A stretch of 64,000 nt of DNA from the NCBI RefSeq assembly GCF_012516315.1, contig NZ_CP051185.1:3275403-3339402 (forward strand). Reading direction: 5' to 3'. Made by a program: the position numbers and the translations under genes. The notes under the pieces were generated by a model, which saw only the letters and a list, made by a program, of their open reading frames with translations, made no database searches and was not told where the DNA came from. This DNA is from Limnospira fusiformis SAG 85.79 (GTDB taxonomy: Bacteria > Cyanobacteriota > Cyanobacteriia > Cyanobacteriales > Microcoleaceae). Each line of letters opens with the position of its first letter. Position 1 is the first letter of the stretch. Of the stretch, positions 37,623-47,157 are shown piece after piece.

Positions 37623-38828
37623 TTATTGACAACGCTTTTGCCAAAACTGATAAGCTGAATAAGCTAGGGTAACTACTCCGGTTTTAATTGCTGATTCATC
37701 TACCTGAAACTTAGGGTGATGTAGGGGATAATTGGGTTGGTCTGGTTGTCCTATTCCTAGGCGAAACATTGCGCCCGGTGCATAATTTAAATACACCGAA
37801 AAATCTTCCGCACCCAGAGAAGGTTCCGGGAGAATTTCTACACTTTCATTTCCCCAGGCTTCCCTAACTGAGGCTTCGATTAATTGAGTTAAGGCTGGAT
37901 CATTCTGCACACTGGGAACACCCCGGCGATAGTTCATTTGATACTTAGCCCCATAGGTTTGACAAACATTAGCTACTATATTCTCTATCCATGCTGGTAA
38001 AGTTTCATAGGTTGATTGATGAAGCGATCGCACTGTTCCCAATAATTTTACCTGATCCGCAATCACATTAGAAGCACGTCCGCCAGTAATTTGACCAATA
38101 GTTAATACCACTGGTCTAAGGGGGTTATGAGTGCGACTAATTGCCTGTTGTAGAGTCGTAATTACTTGGGCGGCGATCCAAATTGCATCAATGGCTTCAT
38201 GGGGACGCGCACCATGTCCAGACTCTCCCAAAATAGTCAATTCCAAATCATCCGCCGCCGCTGTTAATGCCCCTACTCTAATGCCAATACACCCCGCCGT
38301 AATAGTCGGAAAAACGTGCAATCCAAAGATAGATATAACGTCATTCATTACCCCATCTTCTACCATCCAAGTGGAACCCCTAGCGATTTCTTCAGCCGGT
38401 TGAAATAAGAATCGCACAGCCCCCGGTAGCGAGTCCTGTAGGCGTGATAAAACCATCGCTGTACCTAATCCTACCGTAGTATGTACATCATGCCCACAAG
38501 CGTGCATTACGCCGGGATGACGAGAGGCATATTCTAGGTTAGTTAATTCTTGAATAGGGAGGGCATCCATATCAGTACGAATTGCTAACCATTGATGATG
38601 GTTACCAGTTCCTTTTAATTCCCCTACTACTCCGGTTTTTCCTACCGCTTCTTGAATGTGCAACCCACAGGAAGATAATACCCCCGCTATATATGCAGAG
38701 GTTTGATATTCTTGACCGCTAAGTTCTGGGTGTGCATGAATGTGACGACGAATTTCTACTAAACGGGGATATAGGGAATTGGTGAGGTCTTTGATTTCAG
38801 TGAGGATGGAGTTTTGATGTTTACTCAT
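37623..38828 (-). CDS. M20-family metallo-amidohydrolase
   Basis: 401 residues. Motifs are IRTDMDALPI, HACGHDVHTTVGLG (metal Cys/His), LFQPAEEIARGS (catalytic Glu pair) and SLGAEDFSVYL (metal Asp and neighbours), with the lid domain between (SGHGARPHEAIDAI). It belongs to the IAA-amino-acid hydrolase/hippurate hydrolase branch, which removes acyl groups from N-acyl amino acids. Substrate unknown. It is cytosolic, with no signal peptide. Confidence 0.88.
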   Translation of the reverse strand: MSKHQNSILTEIKDLTNSLYPRLVEIRRHIHAHPELSGQEYQTSAYIAGVLSSCGLHIQEAVGKTGVVGELKGTGNHHQWLAIRTDMDALPIQELTNLEYASRHPGVMHACGHDVHTTVGLGTAMVLSRLQDSLPGAVRFLFQPAEEIARGSTWMVEDGVMNDVISIFGLHVFPTITAGCIGIRVGALTAAADDLELTILGESGHGARPHEAIDAIWIAAQVITTLQQAISRTHNPLRPVVLTIGQITGGRASNVIADQVKLLGTVRSLHQSTYETLPAWIENIVANVCQTYGAKYQMNYRRGVPSVQNDPALTQLIEASVREAWGNESVEILPEPSLGAEDFSVYLNYAPGAMFRLGIGQPDQPNYPLHHPKFQVDESAIKTGVVTLAYSAYQFWQKRCQ

Positions 38829-38856
38829 GGCAATAATAGGCTGATCAGGCAGAGTT

Positions 38857-40338
38857 TTAACGGTTGGCTAGAATACAACCACTGCGAGGGGGTAATATCA
38901 GTTCCAGATGATTCTCTCCCTCTAAATTAAGCCAGCGGGCGGTACAATTTCCATAGACAACTCTTTCAGGTTTAGTGGTGAGTTGGGGAACTGGTATATT
39001 AATTGTAGCAGATTCTAAGCTACTATTAACTGTGATGATTAATTCTTCCTGACCTTCCGGGGAATTGGTGGTTAAAATTCTGGCAAAGCTATAAACTAGA
39101 TCTTGGGCGAAGAGAACTTGATAAGTCCCGATTCTGAGAGCCGGGTATTTATGGCGGAGGGTGATGAGATTTTTGTGGTATTCTAGTAAGTCTAAATCCC
39201 ATTGTTCTTGGGGCGGGAAACCACGACGACAATCGGGGTCAAATTCTCCTGGTAAACCGACTTCATCACCATAATATATACTGGGAGCGCCCGGGAAGGT
39301 TAATAATAGTAAGGTAGCGAGTTTAACGCTGGCTTGATCTTCCTGAACTATGGTAATTAAACGGGCGACATCGTGGCTATTAAGTAGGTTAAGTTGGGTG
39401 AGTTGAATCTCCCAAGGATAGAGAGCAAGAAGTTCCTGGATTTTACTGCTATATTCGGCGGCGGAAAGGGGAGGATAGGGATAATAAGAAGGCGCTTCTA
39501 CTAATTCTCTACGGACTCTGGATTGGGCTGTAAAGGCGATGGTAGGTCCGGTAAATAGATAGTTCATTACGCCATCAAATTGGCTGCCATCGAGCCACTG
39601 ACGGGCATCTGTCCACACTTCTCCGACGATATAGGCTTCCGGGTTACCGGCTTTGACACGACTGCGAAATTCTTGCCAAAATCCGGGTGTTTCTATTTCA
39701 AAAGGAACGTCTAAACGCCAGCCGTCTATACCAAAGTTAATCCAATATTCGGCGATCGCCATAATATATTCACGCACATCGGGATGCTCATGATTAAATT
39801 CCGGTAAAGCCCGGTTATTCATCCAACCGACATAATTGGCGGGTTGACTACCATCATAGGCAGACAGAGGCCAGTTTTCCACCTTAAACCAGTCTAACCA
39901 AGGAGAGTGAGGGCCATTTTCTAGGATATCATTAAAGAAGAAAAAGCCTCGACTAGCATGGTTAAAAACCCCATCTAGGACGATTTTAATATGGCGACTA
40001 TGGGCAGCATCTATCAATTCTCGCAGGGCTGGATTACCGCCTAAAATCGGGTCAACTTGATAATAGTCATGGGTATGGTAGCGATGGTTACTGGCTGATT
40101 GAAATATGGGGGTAAAATAAATCGCATTAATCCCCAAATCTTGCAGATAGTCGAGGTGTTCAATTACCCCCCACAAGTTACCGCCTTTATACCCCTGCAA
40201 AGTGGGTGGTTTGTGCCAATCTTCCCACTTAGGATGACTAATAACTGAGGGTCGAGGTAATTGGTTTTGGGCAAAACGGTCAGGAAAAATTTGATAAAAT
40301 ACCGAATGTTTTACCCAGTCTGGAGTGTAAATTGTCAT
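38857..40338 (-). CDS. Glycoside hydrolase family 13 (alpha-amylase / neopullulanase-like)
   Basis: 493 residues. The (beta/alpha)8 conserved regions are visible: DGVFNH, GWRLDVPFEI with the nucleophile Asp, VGEVW with the acid/base Glu, and NLLNSHD with the transition-state Asp. The start VFYQIFPDRFAQ and the short domain layout suggest a cyclomaltodextrinase/neopullulanase subtype that acts on short or branched alpha-glucans such as glycogen breakdown products. No signal peptide, so intracellular. Confidence 0.9.
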   Translation of the reverse strand: MTIYTPDWVKHSVFYQIFPDRFAQNQLPRPSVISHPKWEDWHKPPTLQGYKGGNLWGVIEHLDYLQDLGINAIYFTPIFQSASNHRYHTHDYYQVDPILGGNPALRELIDAAHSRHIKIVLDGVFNHASRGFFFFNDILENGPHSPWLDWFKVENWPLSAYDGSQPANYVGWMNNRALPEFNHEHPDVREYIMAIAEYWINFGIDGWRLDVPFEIETPGFWQEFRSRVKAGNPEAYIVGEVWTDARQWLDGSQFDGVMNYLFTGPTIAFTAQSRVRRELVEAPSYYPYPPLSAAEYSSKIQELLALYPWEIQLTQLNLLNSHDVARLITIVQEDQASVKLATLLLLTFPGAPSIYYGDEVGLPGEFDPDCRRGFPPQEQWDLDLLEYHKNLITLRHKYPALRIGTYQVLFAQDLVYSFARILTTNSPEGQEELIITVNSSLESATINIPVPQLTTKPERVVYGNCTARWLNLEGENHLELILPPRSGCILANR

Positions 40339-40603
40339 GGTTACGATTTGGAAAACACCAATATATATTTAGGGCGTATAAATTGCTAAGTCACTTATAC
40401 AGCCACTTATGAAAATATTTCAACCTAAATATGACGCACGATCACCATAATACCATAGTAGTTAGTGGTCAAATTATGATCTGGTGGCACTGAGACTGTG
40501 AACATCAGATCAATTTGGGCATAATTGGCCTAGCTATGTATTGCGGATAGTATCTCCTATCTGCTAGGATTGACAGCAAGCCGAACCTTAATGAGAATCA
40601 CAA

Positions 40604-41059
40604 GTGTCAAGTCCAGAAGAAACAGCCTTGGTTCCCAAATCATCTGGTAAGGATGCAGGTTTAGCCCCCCTACTCCTTACCGTGGTTGAATTAATCCGCC
40701 AGCTGATGGAAGCGCAAGTTATCCGGCGCATGGAAGCTGATACCCTAACAGATGAAGAACTTGACCGCGCGGCCGAAAGTCTGCGTAAATTGGAGGCGCA
40801 GGTGTTGGACCTCTGCGAAATTTTTGATATCGACCCAGCAGACTTGAATATCGAACTGTCGGAGTTGGGTTCCCTTCTCCCTAAGTCCGGTGGCTATTAC
40901 CCAGGGGTGTCCTTGGGAAATCCCTCGATCTTGGAACTTCTCGATCGCCTTCTGAATACGGGTATAGTAGTAGAGGGAAGTGTTGATCTGGGTTTAGCCC
41001 AAATTAACCTGATTCATGCCAAGCTGAGATTGGTGCTAACATCAAAGCCTCTATTATAG
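40604..41059 (+). CDS. gvpK: Gas vesicle protein GvpK
   Basis: 151 residues from a GTG start. PLLLTVVELIRQLMEAQVIRRMEADTL and ESLRKLEAQVLDLCEIFDIDPADLNIELSELG are conserved in GvpK. It is a minor component or assembly factor of gas vesicles, which give buoyancy to planktonic cyanobacteria. The ATG at 40591 is out of frame, so GTG at 40604 is the best start. gvpF/L follows on the same strand. Confidence 0.93.
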   Translation: MSSPEETALVPKSSGKDAGLAPLLLTVVELIRQLMEAQVIRRMEADTLTDEELDRAAESLRKLEAQVLDLCEIFDIDPADLNIELSELGSLLPKSGGYYPGVSLGNPSILELLDRLLNTGIVVEGSVDLGLAQINLIHAKLRLVLTSKPLL

Positions 41060-41161
41060 CCTAGGGATTACCCAAATTTATCCCATGGGCAAGTTTTGGG
41101 TTGTGGGGGGCTAGTGATAGGTGCTAGACTGCTGATAATTACTTTTTGATGAGTGACTAAT

Positions 41162-41896
41162 ATGAGTTACAGTCTGTATTTATACGGAATTTTACCGAAA
41201 ACTAAGCTGAAGTCTTGGCATTTGCAAGGCTTAGATAATCAGCCAGTTTATACTCATGAAATTGATGGGTTTATTTTTCTGTATTCCGAGGCGCAACAGG
41301 AACGGTATTTGGCCAGCCGCAGGAATTTGCTAGGTCATGAAAAGGTGTTAGAAGCCATGATGCAGGAGGGATATAGGACGATACTACCTTTGCAATTTGG
41401 CTTGATTGTTTCTGATTGGGATGCGGTAGCTAAACAGTTAGTTAATCCTTATCATGAAAGACTGAAAGAACTGTTCGTTAAGTTGGAGGGTAATCGCGAG
41501 GTGGGGGTGAAGGTTTTTTGGAATGAAACCGCTGAACTTAATGCTTTAATGGAGGAAAATCAAGACCTGAGAGAAAGACGCGATCGCCTGGAAGGTCAAC
41601 CCCTCAGTATGGATGAAGTGATTGCTATTGGTCGGGAGATAGAGTCAAACATTTTAGACCGCGAAAATGAGATTATCACCGCTTTTCAAGATGGCTTAAT
41701 TCCCCTGGCTTTAGATTATGTAGAAAATGAATCGATGACGGATTTAATGATTTATAACGCCGCCTATTTAATTCCTTGGAATAGTGAAGAAAAGTTTAGT
41801 CAGAAGGTGGAGGAAATCGACAATTACTTTCCCAAACGGCTGAGGATTCGCTATAATAATTTTACAGCCCCCTATAATTTCACACAACTTGATTAA
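41162..41896 (+). CDS. gvpF: Gas vesicle protein GvpF/GvpL
   Basis: 244 residues from MSYSLYLYGIL; the GTG at 41153 is a less likely start. The GvpF/L pattern is clear: LGHEKVLEAMMQEGYRTILPLQFGLI near residue 60, NREVGVKVFW, and the C-terminal DLMIYNAAYLIPWNSEEKFSQKVEEID. It is an accessory protein that interacts with GvpA during nucleation and is found at the gas-vesicle surface. GvpG follows after 15 nt. Confidence 0.92.
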   Translation: MSYSLYLYGILPKTKLKSWHLQGLDNQPVYTHEIDGFIFLYSEAQQERYLASRRNLLGHEKVLEAMMQEGYRTILPLQFGLIVSDWDAVAKQLVNPYHERLKELFVKLEGNREVGVKVFWNETAELNALMEENQDLRERRDRLEGQPLSMDEVIAIGREIESNILDRENEIITAFQDGLIPLALDYVENESMTDLMIYNAAYLIPWNSEEKFSQKVEEIDNYFPKRLRIRYNNFTAPYNFTQLD

Positions 41897-41911
41897 TGAG
41901 AGGATAAATCT

Positions 41912-42178
41912 ATGGTTTTACGATTATTACTCGCCCCTCTGACCGCTCCCCTGGATGGTATTGTATGGATAGGTGAACAAATCTTAGAACGCGCTGATGC
42001 TGAACTAGACGATAAAGAAAATTTAAATAAGCGTCTTTTGGCTCTTCAATTAGCCTATGATATGGGCGATATTTCAGAGGAAGATTTCGAGGAAGAAGAG
42101 GAACAGTTATTACGAGAAATTATCGCCCTAGAAGAGTCTCAGCAACAGTCGGAGTTGGCATCAGATGATGATGAATAA
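41912..42178 (+). CDS. gvpG: Gas vesicle protein GvpG
   Basis: 88 residues. LLLAPLTAPLDGIVWIGEQILERADAEL at the start and an acidic helical tail rich in Glu (SEEDFEEEEEQLLREI) are diagnostic of GvpG, an accessory protein in gas-vesicle assembly. The main shell gene gvpA and gvpC are not in the window. Confidence 0.92.
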   Translation: MVLRLLLAPLTAPLDGIVWIGEQILERADAELDDKENLNKRLLALQLAYDMGDISEEDFEEEEEQLLREIIALEESQQQSELASDDDE

Positions 42179-42194
42179 TTATCGGTTTTGGGGA

Positions 42195-42239
42195 CAACGT
42201 ACCCGCGCCCATCTATCGGCTTTTCTTTAGATTAGAAAT
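42195..42239 (+). repeat. 45-bp repeat left of the Uma2 array (matches 47355-47400)
   Basis: ACCCGCGCC, ATCTATCGGCTTTTCT and ATTAGAAAT are shared with 47355-47400, which lies on the other side of the six-gene array, in the same orientation. The right copy has a GCCGA/TCGGC hairpin followed by TTTT; here the hairpin is imperfect. Confidence 0.65.
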
Positions 42240-42257
42240 GTGCAGTGCGTCAGTGAT

Positions 42258-42311
42258 GGTGCGTCAGTCGAGAAGATGATTATTGACCTGATGTATTCGC
42301 TCTGACGCACC
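42258..42311. terminator. Inverted repeat between gvpG and the convergent Uma2 array
   Basis: GGTGCGTCAG (42258-42267) and CTGACGCACC (42302-42311) are exact complements with a 34-nt loop. No T-run follows. It may end convergent transcripts. A related GTGCGTCCGACT palindrome lies at 60849. Confidence 0.4.
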
Positions 42312-42327
42312 CTACCAGGCTTATAGT

Positions 42328-43035
42328 TTATACCTGTGAATCAGGGTCAATGCCTAAGCGTTTTAGCTGTTCGGCGAGACGTTGCGATCGCAATTTTTCC
42401 TCGGCTAATTCTTCTTCCGCCCGCCGCGCCCGTTCTTCTGACTCTTGGGCTTTTCGCTGTGCCGCTTCCGCTTGTTGGTGTAACTCTACAGAAGTCAAAA
42501 AACGACGACCATCGGGATAATATAACTCTAAACCCGTGGGCGGAAATTCAAAGCGAATCTGGAGGCGAGGACTCACCCAACCAGACATTTCCTCAATCAT
42601 TTTTAACTCACTCTCACCACGCCGCCATCCCGCCAAATCCAAACGCTCCGGGTCATATATATAATATTCTTCCACCCCATAACGCTCATAAAACTTAAAT
42701 TTCCGGTTCATCTCCGCCAAACGATTCCCCGGTGAGAGAATTTCAAACACCACCTGGGGCGCTATATTATCTTCCTCCCACTGCCGATAGGAACCTCGAT
42801 GACCTTTCGGCCTGCCTATGGCTACCATGGCATCGGGGGCTTGACGGGTTTTATTATCTCCTTCCACCGGATACCAGAGTAAATCTCCCGCCACGAACAC
42901 ATCAGGCCGATTGGCGAACAAAATTTCTAAGTTTTCTTTAATTACCACAATCCACTGGAATTGCTGGGTATTTTCTGCCATCGGCTGTCCGTCACTGTCT
43001 GGATAAATTACGGTTGGGGAAACTTGTTGAACCAT
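42328..43035 (-). CDS. Uma2-family (DUF820) restriction-endonuclease-fold protein, array copy 1
   Basis: 235 residues. PD-(D/E)XK-like features are QAPDAMVAIG, VVFEILSPGNR and KFKFYERYGVEEYYIYDPE. The Uma2 domain is followed by one predicted coiled coil (QAEAAQRKAQESEERARRAEEELAEEK) and the tail GIDPDSQV, which differs from the other copies (DSAS). Residues 1 to about 188 match copies 2-6 almost exactly. Biological role unknown; Uma2 genes are strongly expanded in cyanobacteria. It is the last copy in transcription order. Confidence 0.85.
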   Translation of the reverse strand: MVQQVSPTVIYPDSDGQPMAENTQQFQWIVVIKENLEILFANRPDVFVAGDLLWYPVEGDNKTRQAPDAMVAIGRPKGHRGSYRQWEEDNIAPQVVFEILSPGNRLAEMNRKFKFYERYGVEEYYIYDPERLDLAGWRRGESELKMIEEMSGWVSPRLQIRFEFPPTGLELYYPDGRRFLTSVELHQQAEAAQRKAQESEERARRAEEELAEEKLRSQRLAEQLKRLGIDPDSQV

Positions 43036-43046
43036 AGTTATTTTCT

Positions 43047-43063
43047 CCGACTAGATGAGTCGG
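43047..43063 (-). promoter_or_regulatory. Hairpin overlapping the ribosome binding site, repeated before every Uma2 array gene
   Basis: In each 66-bp spacer a perfect CCGACT/AGTCGG stem with a 5-nt loop ends in the GG of the GGAGA ribosome site, 9-10 nt before the ATG. This copy lies before the gene at 42328-43035; identical copies precede the other five. Confidence 0.5.
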
Positions 43064-43101
43064 GCTAATCTCTGAAGCTGTTTTCTAGTATAGCGGTTTT
43101 C

Positions 43102-43914
43102 TCAGGAAGCTGAATCGGGGTCAATGCCTAAGCGTTTTAGCTGTTCGGCGAGACGTTGCGATCGCAATTTTTCCTCGGCTAATTCTTCTTCCGCCCGCCG
43201 CGCCAGTTGTTCTGACTCTTGAGCTTGCTGCTGTGCTGCTTCCGCCTGTCGCTGTGCTGCTTCCGCCTGTCGCTGTGCTGCTTCCGCCTGTCGCTGTGCT
43301 GCTTGGGCTTGCTGCTGTGCCGCTTCCGCTTGTTGCTGTGCCGCTTCCGCTTGTTGGTGTAACTCTACAGAAGTCAAAAAACGACGACCATCGGGATAAT
43401 ATAACTCTAAACCCGTGGGCGGAAATTCAAAGCGAATCTGGAGGCGAGGACTCACCCAACCAGACATTTCCTCAATCATTTTTAACTCACTCTCACCACG
43501 CCGCCATCCCGCCAAATCCAAACGCTCCGGGTCATATATATAATATTCTTCCACCCCATAACGCTCATAAAACTTAAATTTCCGGTTCATCTCCGCCAAA
43601 CGATTCCCCGGTGAGAGAATTTCAAACACCACCTGGGGCGCTATATTATCTTCCTCCCACTGCCGATAGGAACCTCGATGACCTTTCGGCCTGCCTATGG
43701 CTACCATAGCATCGGGGGCTTGACGGGTTTTATTATCTCCTTCCACCGGATACCAGAGTAAATCTCCCGCCACGAACACATCAGGCCGATTGGCGAACAA
43801 AATTTCTAAGTTTTCTTTAATTACCACAATCCACTGGAATTGCTGGGTATTTTCTGCCATCGGCTGTCCGTCACTGTCTGGATAAATTACGGTTGGGGAA
43901 ACTTGTTGAACCAT
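43102..43914 (-). CDS. Uma2-family protein, array copy 2 (longest coiled coil)
   Basis: 270 residues, identical in the nuclease-fold part to its neighbours. It carries the longest run of heptads (QAEAAQQ / QAQAAQR units) after ELHQ. The heptads are encoded by near-perfect 21-bp repeats between about 43215 and 43365. The upstream 66-bp spacer is the same as for the other copies. Confidence 0.85.
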   Translation of the reverse strand: MVQQVSPTVIYPDSDGQPMAENTQQFQWIVVIKENLEILFANRPDVFVAGDLLWYPVEGDNKTRQAPDAMVAIGRPKGHRGSYRQWEEDNIAPQVVFEILSPGNRLAEMNRKFKFYERYGVEEYYIYDPERLDLAGWRRGESELKMIEEMSGWVSPRLQIRFEFPPTGLELYYPDGRRFLTSVELHQQAEAAQQQAEAAQQQAQAAQRQAEAAQRQAEAAQRQAEAAQQQAQESEQLARRAEEELAEEKLRSQRLAEQLKRLGIDPDSAS

Positions 43915-43980
43915 AGTTATTTTCTCCGACTAGATGAGTCGGGCTAATCTCTGAAGCTGTTTTCTAGTATAGCGGTTTTC

Positions 43981-44772
43981 TCAGGAAGCTGAATCGGGGT
44001 CAATGCCTAAGCGTTTTAGCTGTTCGGCGAGACGTTGCGATCGCAATTTTTCCGCCGCTAATTCTTCTTCCGCCCGCCGCGCCAGTTGTTCTGACTCTTG
44101 AGCTTGCTGCTGTGCTGCTTCCGCCTGTCGCTGTGCTGCTTGGGCTTGCTGCTGTGCTGCTTGGGCTTGCTGCTGTGCTGCTTGGGCTTGCTGCTGTGCT
44201 GCTTGGGCTTGTTGGTGTAACTCTACAGAAGTCAAAAAACGACGACCATCGGGATAATATAACTCTAAACCCGTGGGCGGAAATTCAAAGCGAATCTGGA
44301 GGCGAGGACTCACCCAACCAGACATTTCCTCAATCATTTTTAACTCACTCTCACCACGCCGCCATCCCGCCAAATCCAAACGCTCCGGGTCATATATATA
44401 ATATTCTTCCACCCCATAACGCTCATAAAACTTAAATTTCCGGTTCATCTCCGCCAAACGATTCCCCGGTGAGAGAATTTCAAACACCACCTGGGGCGCT
44501 ATATTATCTTCCTCCCACTGCCGATAGGAACCTCGATGACCTTTCGGCCTGCCTATGGCTACCATGGCATCGGGGGCTTGACGGGTTTTATTATCTCCTT
44601 CCACCGGATACCAGAGTAAATCTCCCGCCACGAACACATCAGGCCGATTGGCGAACAAAATTTCTAAGTTTTCTTTAATTACCACAATCCACTGGAATTG
44701 CTGGGTATTTTCTGCCATCGGCTGTCCGTCACTGTCTGGATAAATTACGGTTGGGGAAACTTGTTGAACCAT
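43981..44772 (-). CDS. Uma2-family protein, array copy 3
   Basis: 263 residues. The Uma2 domain is unchanged; the heptads here are mainly QAQAAQQ. EELAAEK replaces EELAEEK near the end, a variant shared with copy 6 and suggesting exchange between copies. Same 66-bp spacers on both sides. Confidence 0.85.
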   Translation of the reverse strand: MVQQVSPTVIYPDSDGQPMAENTQQFQWIVVIKENLEILFANRPDVFVAGDLLWYPVEGDNKTRQAPDAMVAIGRPKGHRGSYRQWEEDNIAPQVVFEILSPGNRLAEMNRKFKFYERYGVEEYYIYDPERLDLAGWRRGESELKMIEEMSGWVSPRLQIRFEFPPTGLELYYPDGRRFLTSVELHQQAQAAQQQAQAAQQQAQAAQQQAQAAQRQAEAAQQQAQESEQLARRAEEELAAEKLRSQRLAEQLKRLGIDPDSAS

Positions 44773-44838
44773 AGTTATTTTCTCCGACTAGATGAGTCGG
44801 GCTAATCTCTGAAGCTGTTTTCTAGTATAGCGGTTTTC

Positions 44839-45609
44839 TCAGGAAGCTGAATCGGGGTCAATGCCTAAGCGTTTTAGCTGTTCGGCGAGACGTTGCGATC
44901 GCACTTTTTCCTCGGCTAATTCTTCTTCCGCCCGCCGCGCCAGTTGTTCTGACTCTTGAGCTTGCTGCTGTGCTGCTTCCGCCTGTCGCTGTGCTGCTTG
45001 GGCTTGCTGCTGTGCGGCTTCCGCTTGTTGCTGTGCCGCTTCCGCTTGTTGGTGTAACTCTACAGAAGTCAAAAAACGACGACCATCGGGATAATATAAC
45101 TCTAAACCCGTGGGCGGAAATTCAAAGCGAATCTGGAGGCGAGGACTCACCCAACCAGACATTTCCTCAATCATTTTTAACTCACTCTCACCACGCCGCC
45201 ATCCCGCCAAATCCAAACGCTCCGGGTCATATATATAATATTCTTCCACCCCATAACGCTCATAAAACTTAAATTTCCGGTTCATCTCCGCCAAACGATT
45301 CCCCGGTGAGAGAATTTCAAACACCACCTGGGGCGCTATATTATCTTCCTCCCACTGCCGATAGGAACCTCGATGACCTTTCGGCCTGCCTATGGCTACC
45401 ATGGCATCGGGGGCTTGACGGGTTTTATTATCTCCTTCCACCGGATACCAGAGTAAATCTCCCGCCACGAACACATCAGGCCGATTGGCGAACAAAATTT
45501 CTAAGTTTTCTTTAATTACCACAATCCACTGGAATTGCTGGGTATTTTCTGCCATCGGCTGTCCGTCACTGTCTGGATAAATTACGGTTGGGGAAACTTG
45601 TTGAATCAT
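44839..45609 (-). CDS. Uma2-family protein, array copy 4
   Basis: 256 residues, starting MIQQVSPTV where the other copies have MVQQVSPTV. Two fewer heptads than copy 2. The tail has EEKVRSQ, as in copy 5. Confidence 0.85.
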   Translation of the reverse strand: MIQQVSPTVIYPDSDGQPMAENTQQFQWIVVIKENLEILFANRPDVFVAGDLLWYPVEGDNKTRQAPDAMVAIGRPKGHRGSYRQWEEDNIAPQVVFEILSPGNRLAEMNRKFKFYERYGVEEYYIYDPERLDLAGWRRGESELKMIEEMSGWVSPRLQIRFEFPPTGLELYYPDGRRFLTSVELHQQAEAAQQQAEAAQQQAQAAQRQAEAAQQQAQESEQLARRAEEELAEEKVRSQRLAEQLKRLGIDPDSAS

Positions 45610-45675
45610 AGTTATTTTCTCCGACTAGATGAGTCGGGCTAATCTCTGAAGCTGTTTTCTAGTATAGCGGTTTTC

Positions 45676-46362
45676 TCAGGAAGCTGAATCGGGGTCAATG
45701 CCTAAGCGTTTTAGCTGTTCGGCGAGACGTTGCGATCGCACTTTTTCCTCGGCTAATTCTTCTTCCGCCCGCCGCGCCCGTTCTTCTGCCGCTTCCGCTT
45801 GTTGGTGTAACTCTACAGAAGTCAAAAAACGACGACCATCGGGATAATATAACTCTAAACCCGTGGGCGGAAATTCAAAGCGAATCTGGAGGCGAGGACT
45901 CACCCAACCAGACATTTCCTCAATCATTTTTAACTCACTCTCACCACGCCGCCATCCCGCCAAATCCAAACGCTCCGGGTCATATATATAATATTCTTCC
46001 ACCCCATAACGCTCATAAAACTTAAATTTCCGGTTCATCTCCGCCAAACGATTCCCCGGTGAGAGAATTTCAAACACCACCTGGGGCGCTATATTATCTT
46101 CCTCCCACTGCCGATAGGAACCTCGATGACCTTTCGGCCTGCCTATGGCTACCATAGCATCGGGGGCTTGACGGGTTTTATTATCTCCTTCCACCGGATA
46201 CCAGAGTAAATCTCCCGCCACGAACACATCAGGCCGATTGGCGAACAAAATTTCTAAGTTTTCTTTAATTACCACAATCCACTGGAATTGCTGGGTATTT
46301 TCTGCCATCGGCTGTCCGTCACTGTCTGGATAAATTACGGTTGGGGAAACTTGTTGAACCAT
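45676..46362 (-). CDS. Uma2-family protein, array copy 5 (shortest)
   Basis: 228 residues, the shortest copy. Only one QAEAAEE unit separates the Uma2 domain from the final ARRAEEELAEEK helix. The nuclease-fold part is unchanged, so all heptad copies seem dispensable for folding. Confidence 0.85.
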   Translation of the reverse strand: MVQQVSPTVIYPDSDGQPMAENTQQFQWIVVIKENLEILFANRPDVFVAGDLLWYPVEGDNKTRQAPDAMVAIGRPKGHRGSYRQWEEDNIAPQVVFEILSPGNRLAEMNRKFKFYERYGVEEYYIYDPERLDLAGWRRGESELKMIEEMSGWVSPRLQIRFEFPPTGLELYYPDGRRFLTSVELHQQAEAAEERARRAEEELAEEKVRSQRLAEQLKRLGIDPDSAS

Positions 46363-46428
46363 AGTTATTTTCTCCGACTAGATGAGTCGGGCTAATCTCT
46401 GAAGCTGTTTTCTAGTATAGCGGTTTTC

Positions 46429-47157
46429 TCAGGAAGCTGAATCGGGGTCAATGCCTAAGCGTTTTAGCTGTTCGGCGAGACGTTGCGATCGCAATTTTTC
46501 CGCCGCTAATTCTTCTTCCGCCCGCCGCGCCCGTTCTTCTGACTCTTGGGCTTGTCGCTGTGCCGTTTCCGCTTGCTGCTGTGCTGCTTGGGCTTGTTGG
46601 TGTAACTCTACAGAAGTCAAAAAACGACGACCATCGGGATAATATAACTCTAAACCCGTGGGCGGAAATTCAAAGCGAATCTGGAGGCGAGGACTCACCC
46701 AACCAGACATTTCCTCAATCATTTTTAACTCACTCTCACCACGCCGCCATCCCGCCAAATCCAAACGCTCCGGGTCATATATATAATATTCTTCCACCCC
46801 ATAACGCTCATAAAACTTAAATTTCCGGTTCATCTCCGCCAAACGATTCCCCGGTGAGAGAATTTCAAACACCACCTGGGGCGCTATATTATCTTCCTCC
46901 CACTGCCGATAGGAACCTCGATGACCTTTCGGCCTGCCTATGGCTACCATGGCATCGGGGGCTTGACGGGTTTTATTATCTCCTTCCACCGGATACCAGA
47001 GTAAATCTCCCGCCACGAACACATCAGGCCGATTGGCGAACAAAATTTCTAAGTTTTCTTTAATTACCACAATCCACTGGAATTGCTGGGTATTTTCTGC
47101 CATCGGCTGTCCGTCACTGTCTGGATAAATTACGGTTGGGGAAACTTGTTGAACCAT
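46429..47157 (-). CDS. Uma2-family protein, array copy 6 (first in transcription order)
   Basis: 242 residues. Heptads are QAQAAQQ, QAETAQR and QAQESEE. Its upstream spacer starts like the others, but the sequence diverges at about 47217, which marks the outer edge of the amplified unit. A promoter for the whole array should be sought just beyond, at 47217-47340. Confidence 0.85.
   Translation of the reverse strand: MVQQVSPTVIYPDSDGQPMAENTQQFQWIVVIKENLEILFANRPDVFVAGDLLWYPVEGDNKTRQAPDAMVAIGRPKGHRGSYRQWEEDNIAPQVVFEILSPGNRLAEMNRKFKFYERYGVEEYYIYDPERLDLAGWRRGESELKMIEEMSGWVSPRLQIRFEFPPTGLELYYPDGRRFLTSVELHQQAQAAQQQAETAQRQAQESEERARRAEEELAAEKLRSQRLAEQLKRLGIDPDSAS

Noticed and set aside
42336..47063. 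Plus-strand open frames across the Uma2 array, recurring in each copy (low-complexity Leu/Val/Pro proteins)
   Set aside because: They are mirror frames of the minus-strand genes and the heptad repeats; the minus-strand product has clear family features.
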